A stretch of DNA of 62,993 nucleotides. Source: Bacteroidota bacterium. Lineage in GTDB: Bacteria; Bacteroidota; Bacteroidia; B-17B0; B-17BO. The stretch spans positions 1 to 62,993 of the forward strand of contig JANXRU010000070.1 of NCBI GenBank assembly GCA_025356715.1, given 5' to 3'. The position numbers and the translations under genes are program-made. The notes beneath the pieces were generated by a model. It saw nothing but the letters and a program-made list of their open reading frames with translations. It did no database searches and was not told where the DNA came from. This document shows, one piece after another, positions 55,608 to 62,993 of the stretch (its first letter is position 1; each line of letters begins with the position of its first letter).

Positions 55608-56405
55608 TTAATATGTTTGTTGTGTTACAATTAATTCCGACAATAATTTATATACAGCAGATAATTGTTTGTTTGATTTTAATAATTCTAAATGCTTTTT
55701 CATCACTATTGTATCTTTCCTCATGGCAGGCCCAGTTTGAGCTTGCTTGGGAGTCATAATAGATAATTTATGAAATGATTGTATCATCAGCGGCAATAAT
55801 AAATTTGAATCTTTTTTTGATAAGGTCGTCTCAATTAGTCGAAAAGCGGTATCATATAACGCATTGGTAAAATTACAAGCAAACACAGCGGCTAAGTGAA
55901 ATTGGAGTCGTTTTTTTGAATCCATTTCTTTAACAGTATCCGAAACACTTGTTGCAATTGTCTTTAATAGATTGACGGATTTTTTTGAATTTGCTTCAAT
56001 GAGTATAGGCGTAATTTTCCAGTTAATGTTATCTGATGCTGAAAACGATTGTAAAGGATAGTACACGCCAATATTTGGAGATGCTTTTTTTAAAACAGAA
56101 AGGTGCGTACTTCCAGAAGTATGAACTATCAAGCCTTTTAGGCGTAAAGTAATTAATTGGTTTATAACTTCCGTAATGGCTTCGTCTTTAACGCAAATGA
56201 AATATAAATCAGCTAAAGCATTTATGTTTGAATAATCTGATGTGAATTCACTTTGATTTTCTTTAGCAAATGTTTTGCTTTTTTTCGTTGAGCGATGATT
56301 AAACACTTGTATTATAGAAAGATGTTTATTGTTTTGAAAAGATAAAGCAAGATGACTAGCAACATTGCCTGTTCCAATCATTACTATATTTAAAGGAGAT
56401 TTCAA
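55608..56405 (-). CDS. Rossmann-fold and DUF2520 domain protein
   Basis: The frame reaches 56522, but that part crosses tRNA-Leu. The NAD(P)-binding strand reads NIVMIGTGNVASHLA, so the start must lie before it; TTG at 56405 (265 residues) keeps the whole strand, while the ATG at 56381 would cut it. An N-terminal NADP-oxidoreductase domain (1 to about 130) is followed by the helical DUF2520 domain (about 135-255, LAAVFACNFTNALYD). The family resembles ketopantoate reductases, but the substrate is not known. It is followed at once by the kdsC-like gene. Confidence 0.85.
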   Translation of the reverse strand: MKSPLNIVMIGTGNVASHLALSFQNNKHLSIIQVFNHRSTKKSKTFAKENQSEFTSDYSNINALADLYFICVKDEAITEVINQLITLRLKGLIVHTSGSTHLSVLKKASPNIGVYYPLQSFSASDNINWKITPILIEANSKKSVNLLKTIATSVSDTVKEMDSKKRLQFHLAAVFACNFTNALYDTAFRLIETTLSKKDSNLLLPLMIQSFHKLSIMTPKQAQTGPAMRKDTIVMKKHLELLKSNKQLSAVYKLLSELIVTQQTY

Positions 56406-56435
56406 AAAAGATAATAAATGTTTAAAAATAAAAAG

Positions 56436-56516
56436 TACCCAGGAGGAGACTCGAACTCCCACGTCTTGCGACATACGCACCTCAAGCGCACTTGTATACC
56501 ATTCCAACACCTGGGC
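56436..56516 (-). tRNA. tRNA-Leu (anticodon GAG), CCA not encoded
   Basis: On the minus strand the acceptor GCCCAGG pairs with CCTGGGT (one G-T at the end), followed by discriminator A at 56436. The anticodon stem TGCGC/GCGTA holds loop TTGAGGT, so the anticodon is GAG. A long variable arm with GTC/GAC and the T arm GGGAG/CTCCT with TTCGAGT confirm a class II leucine tRNA. The bases after A73 are CTT, so CCA must be added enzymatically, unlike tRNA-His here. Confidence 0.95.
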
Positions 56517-56565
56517 AAACAATAGTGTAAAAATGCTAATTTTTTTTTAGATTAGTGCTCATTAT

Positions 56566-58494
56566 ATGAAATCAATTTTAACATATTTAAAAGAAAATTG
56601 GTTGCTGTGTCTCATTCTTTTGTTGGGCATAGCATTTCGTTTAATTCCTTTAAATCAATATCAATTTAGTCATGATGAATTAAGTGGATTAAGTAGAACC
56701 GTATATGATACTTTTAGAGATGAATTAAAATTTGGTGTTGAGGCAGATACGCATCCAGCATTAGTGCAAGTTTTTTTGTGGCTTTGGGTAAAATTGTTTG
56801 GGTATAGTGAAATAGCGATTAAGCTCCCATTTTTAGTGTGTGGCGTTTTATCTATTTGGTATATCTATAAACTAGGAAAAGATTTTTTTGATGATAAAGT
56901 AGCGTTAGTTGCTGCTGTTATACTATCATTTTCATTTATTTTTTTGGTGTATAGTTCTTATGCAAGGATGTATTCAACAGGCGTTTTGTTTTCTGTTTTA
57001 TTTCTATATAATGTTTTCCATATTTTATTTAGTAAGCAACCACAGAAACAGCATTACTTATTATTTGTTGTCTTCGGGTTACTTTGCGCGTATAATCATC
57101 ATCTAAGTTGCTTTTTTGCATTTACCGTTGTAGCCTTATCATTGTGTTATATCGATAAACAGAAATTGTTAAATTATAGTATAGCATGTGTTGTGGCTAT
57201 AGTCTTGTATTTGCCACATTTGTCTATTACCTTATCACAATTTTCGGTAGGAGGTATTGGAACATCTGTTGGTGGATGGTTACCGCCTCCAAGAAGTAAT
57301 GAAATTTATTATTTTATTAAAACACTTTTAGGCTGTGGCATTGCTGGAAAGATAAACATCGTTTTGTTTTTAGGAATGATCATTGCTTCAATATTAAAGT
57401 TAACGCCCATTTCAAAGAAGCAGTTATTTTTAGGATGGATTTTTGTTTTGAACTATACTGTTATTCATTTATACTCCGTTTATAAAAATCCTATTTTACA
57501 AAACTCATGCTTATTATTTTCGGGTATTTGTTTTATTTTATTTATCAGTTCTTTTGTTTCATTTTTATCTAAAAAACAGGTTGCTATCTTTAGCTTATTG
57601 TTAATAGGATTATTGAGTTTTCAAACCATAAAACAAAAGCATTTTTTTAAGAAAGTGAATGTGCAGGATTTTGAATCTCAATTTAAAACCACGTTGGATA
57701 TGCAGAAACGATTTGGTGTGGATAGTGTAACTTCGTTTTATTCAGCGGAACGCTTCTTTGTTTATTTATATGAAAAAAAGTATGACACACGCTTTAGGTA
57801 TGTTACTACTACTGACTCGGTTGTAAATAGTATTTCTAAATTTAAACAGTATTTAAAAAATTTGAAAGAGCCTTACATTGTTGTTGGCGCTGTTAATCCC
57901 GAACAAGTATTAATGATTAAGGAATTTTACCCTAATTTGTATTCTCATGAGGAAGATTATTTGAGGAACACCTCTGTTTTTTCAAAACGATATTCTAGTA
58001 ACACAGATGTTTCAATTTTGAATACTTATTCAATTTTTAATAGTGATATAGATATATATGTCAACAACAATAAGCCATTTATCCATTTTGGTGATAGTTT
58101 AGATATTTCATTTAATTCAAAAGACACAGAATATCCTTTTAGTTTGAGCTTTCCATTACAAAAATCTAGTTTAAAACATGGGCAATACGTAGTTGCGGAC
58201 TTTTCCTTTATAGTTGATACCGTAACTGATTTTGCGAAAGATCAACTATGTTTATCTGTAGGCCATTCAGAGTTTTTTAAATCCACTCCATTAAAATCGT
58301 TTTATGATTCAACAAAAAAAGTACAACGCGTCTATTTAGAGTTTTTTGTGGGGTCTGAATTTGAAAAATGGAAAAAAAATAATTTGAACTTAAATATTTT
58401 TATCAGAAAAGAAAAGAAGTCAAAATACCGCCTTGTAAATTGTAATTTAAAACAAATTGATTATAATCCATCAAGGTGGATTATTTGGGACTAA
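56566..58494 (+). CDS. ArnT/PMT-like membrane glycosyltransferase (GT39-type fold)
   Basis: The 642-residue protein has about ten membrane helices up to residue 370 and a soluble C-terminal domain. The first periplasmic loop carries a DE pair (SHDELSGLSRT), and the following THPALVQVFLWLW segment resembles dolichyl/undecaprenyl phosphate-mannose transferases. Such enzymes move a sugar from a lipid carrier to protein or lipid outside the membrane. The acceptor is unknown. The C-terminal 240 residues match no family I know. It is divergent from tRNA-Leu. Confidence 0.82.
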   Translation: MKSILTYLKENWLLCLILLLGIAFRLIPLNQYQFSHDELSGLSRTVYDTFRDELKFGVEADTHPALVQVFLWLWVKLFGYSEIAIKLPFLVCGVLSIWYIYKLGKDFFDDKVALVAAVILSFSFIFLVYSSYARMYSTGVLFSVLFLYNVFHILFSKQPQKQHYLLFVVFGLLCAYNHHLSCFFAFTVVALSLCYIDKQKLLNYSIACVVAIVLYLPHLSITLSQFSVGGIGTSVGGWLPPPRSNEIYYFIKTLLGCGIAGKINIVLFLGMIIASILKLTPISKKQLFLGWIFVLNYTVIHLYSVYKNPILQNSCLLFSGICFILFISSFVSFLSKKQVAIFSLLLIGLLSFQTIKQKHFFKKVNVQDFESQFKTTLDMQKRFGVDSVTSFYSAERFFVYLYEKKYDTRFRYVTTTDSVVNSISKFKQYLKNLKEPYIVVGAVNPEQVLMIKEFYPNLYSHEEDYLRNTSVFSKRYSSNTDVSILNTYSIFNSDIDIYVNNNKPFIHFGDSLDISFNSKDTEYPFSLSFPLQKSSLKHGQYVVADFSFIVDTVTDFAKDQLCLSVGHSEFFKSTPLKSFYDSTKKVQRVYLEFFVGSEFEKWKKNNLNLNIFIRKEKKSKYRLVNCNLKQIDYNPSRWIIWD

Positions 58495-58507
58495 TTCCAT
58501 GCATTAT

Positions 58508-59152
58508 ATGACTAAAATTTATGCAATTCCTGGCTTAGGAACTACGAAAGAATTATTTGTAAATATTACGATTAAAAACTCGGAAATTATAGTTTTGGAT
58601 TGGCCATTGCCTTCCATTAATGACACGATGGAGTCGTATGCTAAAAAGTTTTTGTCTTTAATTGATACGTCAACTCCTTTTTATTTAGTAGGTGTTTCAT
58701 TTGGCGGAATGATTTGCACAGAATTAAGTAAATTAATTTATCCAGCTAAAACATTCTTAATTTCAACCTGTAAAACACGCCATGAATTACCTTGGTTTAT
58801 TAAAACGTTAAAACACATTCCTATACATTTACTGTTAAGCGAGAAATATCATCGTAAATTAGCGTATAAAGGCCGATGGTTTATTGGATTTGGAACGGCC
58901 TATATACCTGAGTTTTTAGGTATGGTCAATCAAATGAAGGAAAATTATTTTAAATACTGTATTCATATTATAGTTACTTGGAATAATAAAATAATACCAA
59001 TTAATGCGATTCATATACATGGAACTAAGGATAGATTAATCTCACATAAATATGTGAAAGCAGATTACTTAATCAAAGATGGATCTCATGCAATGATTGT
59101 GTTTAAGGCAGAAGAAATAAATGTTTTGATAGAAAAACACATTAATTTGTAA
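58508..59152 (+). CDS. Alpha/beta hydrolase
   Basis: I start at the ATG at 58508 (MTKIYAIPGLG, 214 residues); an ATG at 58499 is also possible, and the longer frame to 58457 overlaps the glycosyltransferase. The fold is shown by the oxyanion strand IYAIPGLG, the nucleophile elbow GVSFGGM with Ser64, an aspartate in HGTKDRLI and the histidine in DGSHAMI. The catalytic triad is therefore complete. The substrate is unknown. It begins 13 bases after the glycosyltransferase stop and is likely co-transcribed with it. Confidence 0.85.
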   Translation: MTKIYAIPGLGTTKELFVNITIKNSEIIVLDWPLPSINDTMESYAKKFLSLIDTSTPFYLVGVSFGGMICTELSKLIYPAKTFLISTCKTRHELPWFIKTLKHIPIHLLLSEKYHRKLAYKGRWFIGFGTAYIPEFLGMVNQMKENYFKYCIHIIVTWNNKIIPINAIHIHGTKDRLISHKYVKADYLIKDGSHAMIVFKAEEINVLIEKHINL

Positions 59153-59153
59153 A

Positions 59154-59960
59154 TCAACTTCTCTTGGCAATAAACCAATTGTTTAATAAATTTTCTCGAT
59201 TATAAAGCATTGATTGTTTTGTTTCTGAATCAATCACGTCGCAACCTGATTCAAGTAAGATAGCCTGGCCTGCGGCAATATCCCATTCCATAGTTGGCCC
59301 ATAGCGAGGATATTCATCGGCAACTCCTTCGGCAATTAAGCATAATTTGATACTACTTCCCGTATTTACGATTTCAACGTCGTTATGTTTTAATTTTAAA
59401 TTTTCAATGTGTTGATGCGTTTCTGTACTCATGTGTGAGCGACTAGCAACAACCACATAATTTTTTCGATTCGTAATAATTGGTAATTTTTGTGCAACAG
59501 TTAATAATTGCTCAAGTGTGCAAGATTCAATTATCGAAATCAGTGGTTCAAAATCTCTTTGATTTATTTTAAATGCTCCTAATCCTTTTTGAGCAAAATA
59601 TAAATCCTGTAATACTGGAGAATATATAACGCCTATTGTGGGTTTATTTGCTTCTACAAGTGCAATGTTAACCGTAAATTCTCCATTGCGTTTTACAAAT
59701 TCTTTCGTGCCATCTAAGGGATCTACTATCCACAATTGATTCCAATGTTTTCTTATTTCGAATGATTCGTGAACCCCTTCTTCGCTTAATATAGGAATGC
59801 CAAAGTGTTCAAGTTGTTTTACAATTTTGTCACTGGCTCTTTTATCCGCTAAAGTTAAAGGAGATTTATCGTCTTTATATTCAACATTAAAGTTGGTTTC
59901 GTAAACCTCTAATATTTCGTTACCTGCCAAAACAGCGGCTATAATAGTTTTAAGGAGCAT
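59154..59960 (-). CDS. cysQ: 3'(2'),5'-bisphosphate nucleotidase
   Basis: The 268-residue protein is an inositol monophosphatase-fold enzyme with EEGVHE, WIVDPLDGTKEFVKRNGEF and the late WDIAAGQAIL motif, which together mark CysQ. It removes the 3' phosphate from PAP formed in sulfate assimilation and keeps it from poisoning other enzymes. No sulfate genes are adjacent. It follows the dead dehydrogenase gene after 15 bases on the minus strand. Confidence 0.92.
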   Translation of the reverse strand: MLLKTIIAAVLAGNEILEVYETNFNVEYKDDKSPLTLADKRASDKIVKQLEHFGIPILSEEGVHESFEIRKHWNQLWIVDPLDGTKEFVKRNGEFTVNIALVEANKPTIGVIYSPVLQDLYFAQKGLGAFKINQRDFEPLISIIESCTLEQLLTVAQKLPIITNRKNYVVVASRSHMSTETHQHIENLKLKHNDVEIVNTGSSIKLCLIAEGVADEYPRYGPTMEWDIAAGQAILLESGCDVIDSETKQSMLYNRENLLNNWFIAKRS

Positions 59961-59975
59961 CGTGCTATAAAAGTA

Positions 59976-60854
59976 TTAGTATTTAATTCCAGAAACTCCA
60001 ATATTTTCAATAGGATGCCAAGTTGTTTTTATTTCCTGTAAATCAGTAATATAATAAGGCCCTTGTTCTGATTCGGCATTCCAATTTTTATTCCAAACAA
60101 ATACACGCTTCACATTTAACGAAGCATTTTCGCCAACTGTTTTATTAAAGTCTTTTTCGGAATTACAAGTAATAATGGCATTCACATCCATGTGTGAGGA
60201 AAAATGTGAGTGTAATTCTTTTCTGTTACCCGTAATTATATTTACTACACCGCCTGGAACATCACTAGTAGCTATAACTTCGGCAAAGGTAATAGAACAA
60301 GTTGGTTTACTTTCAGAAGCTAACACTATACAGGTATTTCCTCCTGCTATACATGGCGCAATCACAGAAACTAAGCCAAGCAAAGCAGTTGATTCATCTG
60401 CCATAATAGCAACAACACCCATTGGCTCAGGTACAGAGAAATTAAAATGCGATGACGCAACGGGATTAACTGCACTTGTTAATTGTTGATATTTATCACA
60501 CCAGCCAGCATAATATACTAAACGATCAATACTTAATTCAATTTCCTTTTTGGCATTAACAGCTGTATACCCTAACTGCTTGAGCTCTTCTAAAAACTGT
60601 TCTTTTCGCCCTTCTAACATTTCGGCAATGCGATATAATATTTGCCCACGATTAAAGGCTGCTCTCGAACTCCAACCACTAAAGGCACCACGAGCTACCA
60701 CTACAGCATTTCTAAAATCTTTACGAGAAGATAAACTAACGTTTACTGTCATGTTGTTTTTTAATTTTAAAGGATAATAACGTCCACTTTCTGTACGAGG
60801 AAATTGTCCGCCAATATATATTTTGTATGTTTTTAAAACTTCTATTCTTTCCAT
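59976..60854 (-). CDS. Aldehyde dehydrogenase-fold protein without catalytic residues
   Basis: The 292-residue protein resembles an aldehyde dehydrogenase (YKIYIGGQF, ARGAFSGWSSRAAFNRGQILYRIAEML given here as AFSGWSSRAAFNRG, VPEPMGVVAI, CIAGGNTCIV, PGGVVNIITG) but ends soon after the cofactor-binding domain and has no GQxC cysteine or LELGG glutamate. It therefore cannot be a normal dehydrogenase. It lies ten bases after a full-length dehydrogenase gene; the two add to about 780 residues, the size and order of the two-domain ALDH16 enzymes, whose second domain is also inactive. It looks like a split second domain, not a decaying gene. Confidence 0.85.
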   Translation of the reverse strand: MERIEVLKTYKIYIGGQFPRTESGRYYPLKLKNNMTVNVSLSSRKDFRNAVVVARGAFSGWSSRAAFNRGQILYRIAEMLEGRKEQFLEELKQLGYTAVNAKKEIELSIDRLVYYAGWCDKYQQLTSAVNPVASSHFNFSVPEPMGVVAIMADESTALLGLVSVIAPCIAGGNTCIVLASESKPTCSITFAEVIATSDVPGGVVNIITGNRKELHSHFSSHMDVNAIITCNSEKDFNKTVGENASLNVKRVFVWNKNWNAESEQGPYYITDLQEIKTTWHPIENIGVSGIKY

Positions 60855-60864
60855 TCTTATTTGA

Positions 60865-62334
60865 TTAAAATTTTAAATATGGTGCTAAACCATGTAATCC
60901 ACCTTCTCTTCCAAAACCGCTTTCTTTGTAACCTCCAAATGGAGAAGTTGGATCAAATTTATTATAAGTATTTGCCCAAACCACACCAGCACGAAGCTTA
61001 GAAGTCATGTTAAATATACGCGAGCCTTTATCTGTCCAAACCCCAGCACTTAATCCATAAGGAATGTTGTTTGCTTTTTCAATCACTTCTTCAATTGTTC
61101 TAAATGTTTGAATGGCTAATACTGGTCCAAAAATTTCTTCTTGAGAAATACGGTGTGATTGTGATGTGTTTAAAAATAGAGTAGGGCGAACAAAATAACC
61201 TTTCTTTGGAATGGCGCATGAACTCTGGTACATATCAGCACCATCGTTTATACCAATTTTTAAATATTCATTAATTTTATTTAATTGCATTTTAGAATTG
61301 ATTGCGCCAATATCCGTATTCTTATCTAATGGATCTCCAACAACTAAGGTTTCCAACCTATCTTTTAATTTACGAATTACTTCTTCCGCTACACTTTCTT
61401 GTACAAACAAACGTGAGCCTGCACAACAAACATGCCCCTGATTAAAGAAGATGCCATTTACAATACCTTCCACCGCTTGGTTTATAGGAGCATCTTCAAA
61501 AATGATGTTAGCTGCTTTTCCGCCAAGTTCAAGCGTTAATTTTTTATCAGTACCTGCTACTGCTTTCTGAATCCACTTACCTACATTGGTACTTCCAGTA
61601 AATGCAATTTTATTAATGTCTTTATGATTTACCATTGCTGCGCCAACAGGGCCATGACCAGTGATAATATTGACAACACCATCAGGCAGCCCACTTTCTT
61701 GAATAATTTCAGCTAATTTTAAAGCGGTTAAAGACGTTGTTTCAGCAGGCTTTAATACAACGGTATTACCTGTTGCTAATGCTGGTGCGATTTTCCAAGC
61801 AGCCATTAATAATGGGAAGTTCCAAGGAATAACTTGTCCTGCAACACCCAAGGATTGTGGCTTACGATTAGGAAATGCATATTCTAATTTATCGGCCCAT
61901 CCTGCATAATAGAAAAAATGATTGGCTGCTAAAGGCACATCGATGTCACGACTTTCACGAATAGATTTTCCACCATCCATAGTTTCAATCACTGATAACT
62001 CACGAGCTCGCTCTTGAATTAAACGCGCAATACGAAAAATATATTTAGCGCGTTCTTTAGCTGGCATTTTGCTCCACGTTTTATCATAGGCTGTGCGGGC
62101 TGATTTTACTGCCAAATCCACATCTTTATCATTCGCTTCTGCAATGCTCGAAATTTTTTCTTCCGTAGCAGGATTGATGGTGTCAAAATATTTACCTGAA
62201 TTTGGTTTTACAAATTTACCATTGATAAATAATTCGTATTGCTTTTGTAAACGAATATGATCTGTTGCTTCAGGAGCTGGCGTATATTTCCAGTCTGTAA
62301 AATAATCTAATTTTTTTATTTCTTTTTTTGCCAT
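60865..62334 (-). CDS. Aldehyde dehydrogenase, ALDH16-like catalytic unit
   Basis: The 489-residue enzyme is complete: cofactor segment VIPWNFPLLMAAWKIAPAL (in parts VIPWNFPL and KIAPALA), FTGSTNVGK, catalytic Glu in LELGGKAAN, catalytic Cys303 in NQGHVCCAGSR and the C-terminal FGGYKESGFGREGG. It oxidises an aldehyde to the acid with NAD(P)+. It follows the deoxyribose-phosphate aldolase gene on the same strand, whose product acetaldehyde is a likely substrate. A catalytically dead relative is encoded ten bases downstream. Confidence 0.93.
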   Translation of the reverse strand: MAKKEIKKLDYFTDWKYTPAPEATDHIRLQKQYELFINGKFVKPNSGKYFDTINPATEEKISSIAEANDKDVDLAVKSARTAYDKTWSKMPAKERAKYIFRIARLIQERARELSVIETMDGGKSIRESRDIDVPLAANHFFYYAGWADKLEYAFPNRKPQSLGVAGQVIPWNFPLLMAAWKIAPALATGNTVVLKPAETTSLTALKLAEIIQESGLPDGVVNIITGHGPVGAAMVNHKDINKIAFTGSTNVGKWIQKAVAGTDKKLTLELGGKAANIIFEDAPINQAVEGIVNGIFFNQGHVCCAGSRLFVQESVAEEVIRKLKDRLETLVVGDPLDKNTDIGAINSKMQLNKINEYLKIGINDGADMYQSSCAIPKKGYFVRPTLFLNTSQSHRISQEEIFGPVLAIQTFRTIEEVIEKANNIPYGLSAGVWTDKGSRIFNMTSKLRAGVVWANTYNKFDPTSPFGGYKESGFGREGGLHGLAPYLKF

Positions 62335-62341
62335 TTCATTA

Positions 62342-62451
62342 ATTAGTTAATTTGTCTATTCGACAATTAGTCAATTTTATTATTTATGTTTGATATTTAA
62401 CATGCAGTATAATTGTCGAATTGCTACATTGCCTCATTATCGAATTAGTCC
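62342..62451. repeat. Degenerate 8-base periodic ATT repeats
   Basis: Two runs of units starting with ATT recur every eight bases: ATTAGTTA, ATTTGTCT, ATTCGACA, ATTAGTCA, ATTTTATT, ATTTATGT (62342-62389) and ATTGTCGA, ATTGCTAC, ATTGCCTC, ATTATCGA, ATTAGTCC (62412-62451). The second run covers the deoC stop codon. Only the ATT register is kept; the other five bases vary. Confidence 0.65.
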
Positions 62452-62993
62452 ACTGAAATATAATCTTTGCTATAATAAACACCTTTCGCTTCTTTTTCTA
62501 ATTGTAAAATAATATCGTTAGCTAAAGAGCTTGCGCCAAAGCGAAACCATTTGTTGTCTAACCAAGCATTACCTAAAGTTTCGTGCAACATGACTAAATA
62601 TTGTAAAGCGCCTTTTGCTGTGCTAATACCACCAGCTGGTTTCATACCAACCATTATTCCTGTTTTGAAATAATAATCTTTAATAGCATCTAACATCACT
62701 AATGTAACAGGCATAGTTGCTGCCACGCCAATTTTACCAGTAGATGTTTTAATGAAATCAGCGCCAGCATATATGGCAATGTCACTTGCTTTACGCACAT
62801 TATCTAAGGTTGAGATTTCGCCTGTTTCAAAAATTACTTTTAGACGTGCGTTATATTTATGCGTTAAATCTTTAATGGCGGCAATTTCATCAAATACAAA
62901 ATTGTAATTGCCTTTTAAAAATTCACCACGACTAATAACCATATCAATTTCATCAGCGCCGTTATCTAAAGCAAACTTGGTGTCTAATAATTT
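62445..62993 (-). CDS. deoC: Deoxyribose-phosphate aldolase, N-terminus cut by window edge
   Basis: The frame is open to the right edge, giving 182 visible residues; an internal ATG at 62942 is not the start, since DNGADEID of the conserved DeoC motif lies before it. The Schiff-base lysine is in FIKTSTGK and the phosphate-binding part in MKPAGGIS. The enzyme splits 2-deoxyribose 5-phosphate into glyceraldehyde 3-phosphate and acetaldehyde. Two aldehyde dehydrogenase genes follow on the same strand, which fits removal of acetaldehyde. Confidence 0.95.
   Translation of the reverse strand, partial: KLLDTKFALDNGADEIDMVISRGEFLKGNYNFVFDEIAAIKDLTHKYNARLKVIFETGEISTLDNVRKASDIAIYAGADFIKTSTGKIGVAATMPVTLVMLDAIKDYYFKTGIMVGMKPAGGISTAKGALQYLVMLHETLGNAWLDNKWFRFGASSLANDIILQLEKEAKGVYYSKDYISVD

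Noticed and set aside
59976..60854. Short aldehyde dehydrogenase as a frameshifted pseudogene
   Set aside because: The frame is intact, ends cleanly and has the size and position of an ALDH16 second domain; no leftover catalytic-domain coding was found downstream before cysQ.
62342..62451. Possible CRISPR array
   Set aside because: Units are only eight bases apart and share just three bases; there are no spacers of CRISPR length and no cas genes.

Overview
The window comes from a low-GC member of the Bacteroidota. It has several proteins with Por/type IX (T9SS) C-terminal sorting domains of type A and type B, a fused MurF-alanine racemase, promoter boxes of the TAnnTTTG kind just upstream of start codons, little Shine-Dalgarno sequence, and LPS genes (hldD, a kdsC-like phosphatase). 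The order or family cannot be fixed from this window. No phage, insertion sequence, CRISPR array or rRNA was seen. Two tRNA genes are present, His(GTG) and Leu(GAG), both on the minus strand.

Layout. 1-896 (-): a multiheme cytochrome c lipoprotein cut by the left edge. 1001-5683 (+): a holin-superfamily membrane protein, a TPR/SpoIIE phosphatase and a two-component pair, closed by a strong terminator. 5791-10263 (+): murF-alr, a lipoprotein joining a c-heme motif to a PHM-like dicopper monooxygenase, and rsmI. 10427-13467 (-): a small membrane protein, a MacB-type permease and the DNA polymerase III delta' subunit. 13539-14114 (+): nadD. 14372-22329 (+): five consecutive T9SS type A secreted proteins, three of them Omp28-like paralogues, most followed by their own hairpin; then hldD. 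23297-32731 (-): a tight seven-gene run of three T9SS proteins, a histidine kinase and a FecCD-type ABC importer. 32989-34944 (+): a Kup potassium transporter. 34953-37697 (-): a TlpA-like thioredoxin protein, hemE and a small secreted protein. 37824-39809 (+): a T9SS M1 peptidase.

39895-49795 (-) is a compact N-glycoprotein degradation operon: a small acidic protein, GH20 hexosaminidase, glycosylasparaginase, CutC, GH2 beta-mannosidase and GH92 alpha-mannosidase. Together these cover most of the bonds of a high-mannose N-glycan core, but there is no SusC/SusD pair. After it come trmB and a small pore-like membrane protein (+), tRNA-His and nadB (-), a secreted Hint-domain protein and an Nfu-type Fe-S scaffold (+), the kdsC-like and DUF2520 genes with tRNA-Leu (-), and a membrane glycosyltransferase plus an alpha/beta hydrolase (+). 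The right end (-) reads deoC, full-length aldehyde dehydrogenase, catalytically dead aldehyde dehydrogenase, cysQ. The two dehydrogenase genes look like a split version of the two-domain ALDH16 enzyme, and with deoC they suggest deoxyribose-phosphate breakdown through acetaldehyde.

The points most worth following are the N-glycan operon, the split ALDH16, the cargo-less Hint protein, the heme/dicopper fusion, the Omp28 paralogue whose CGWC has become AGWS, and the pair of secreted proteins that share a passenger domain but carry different T9SS signals.
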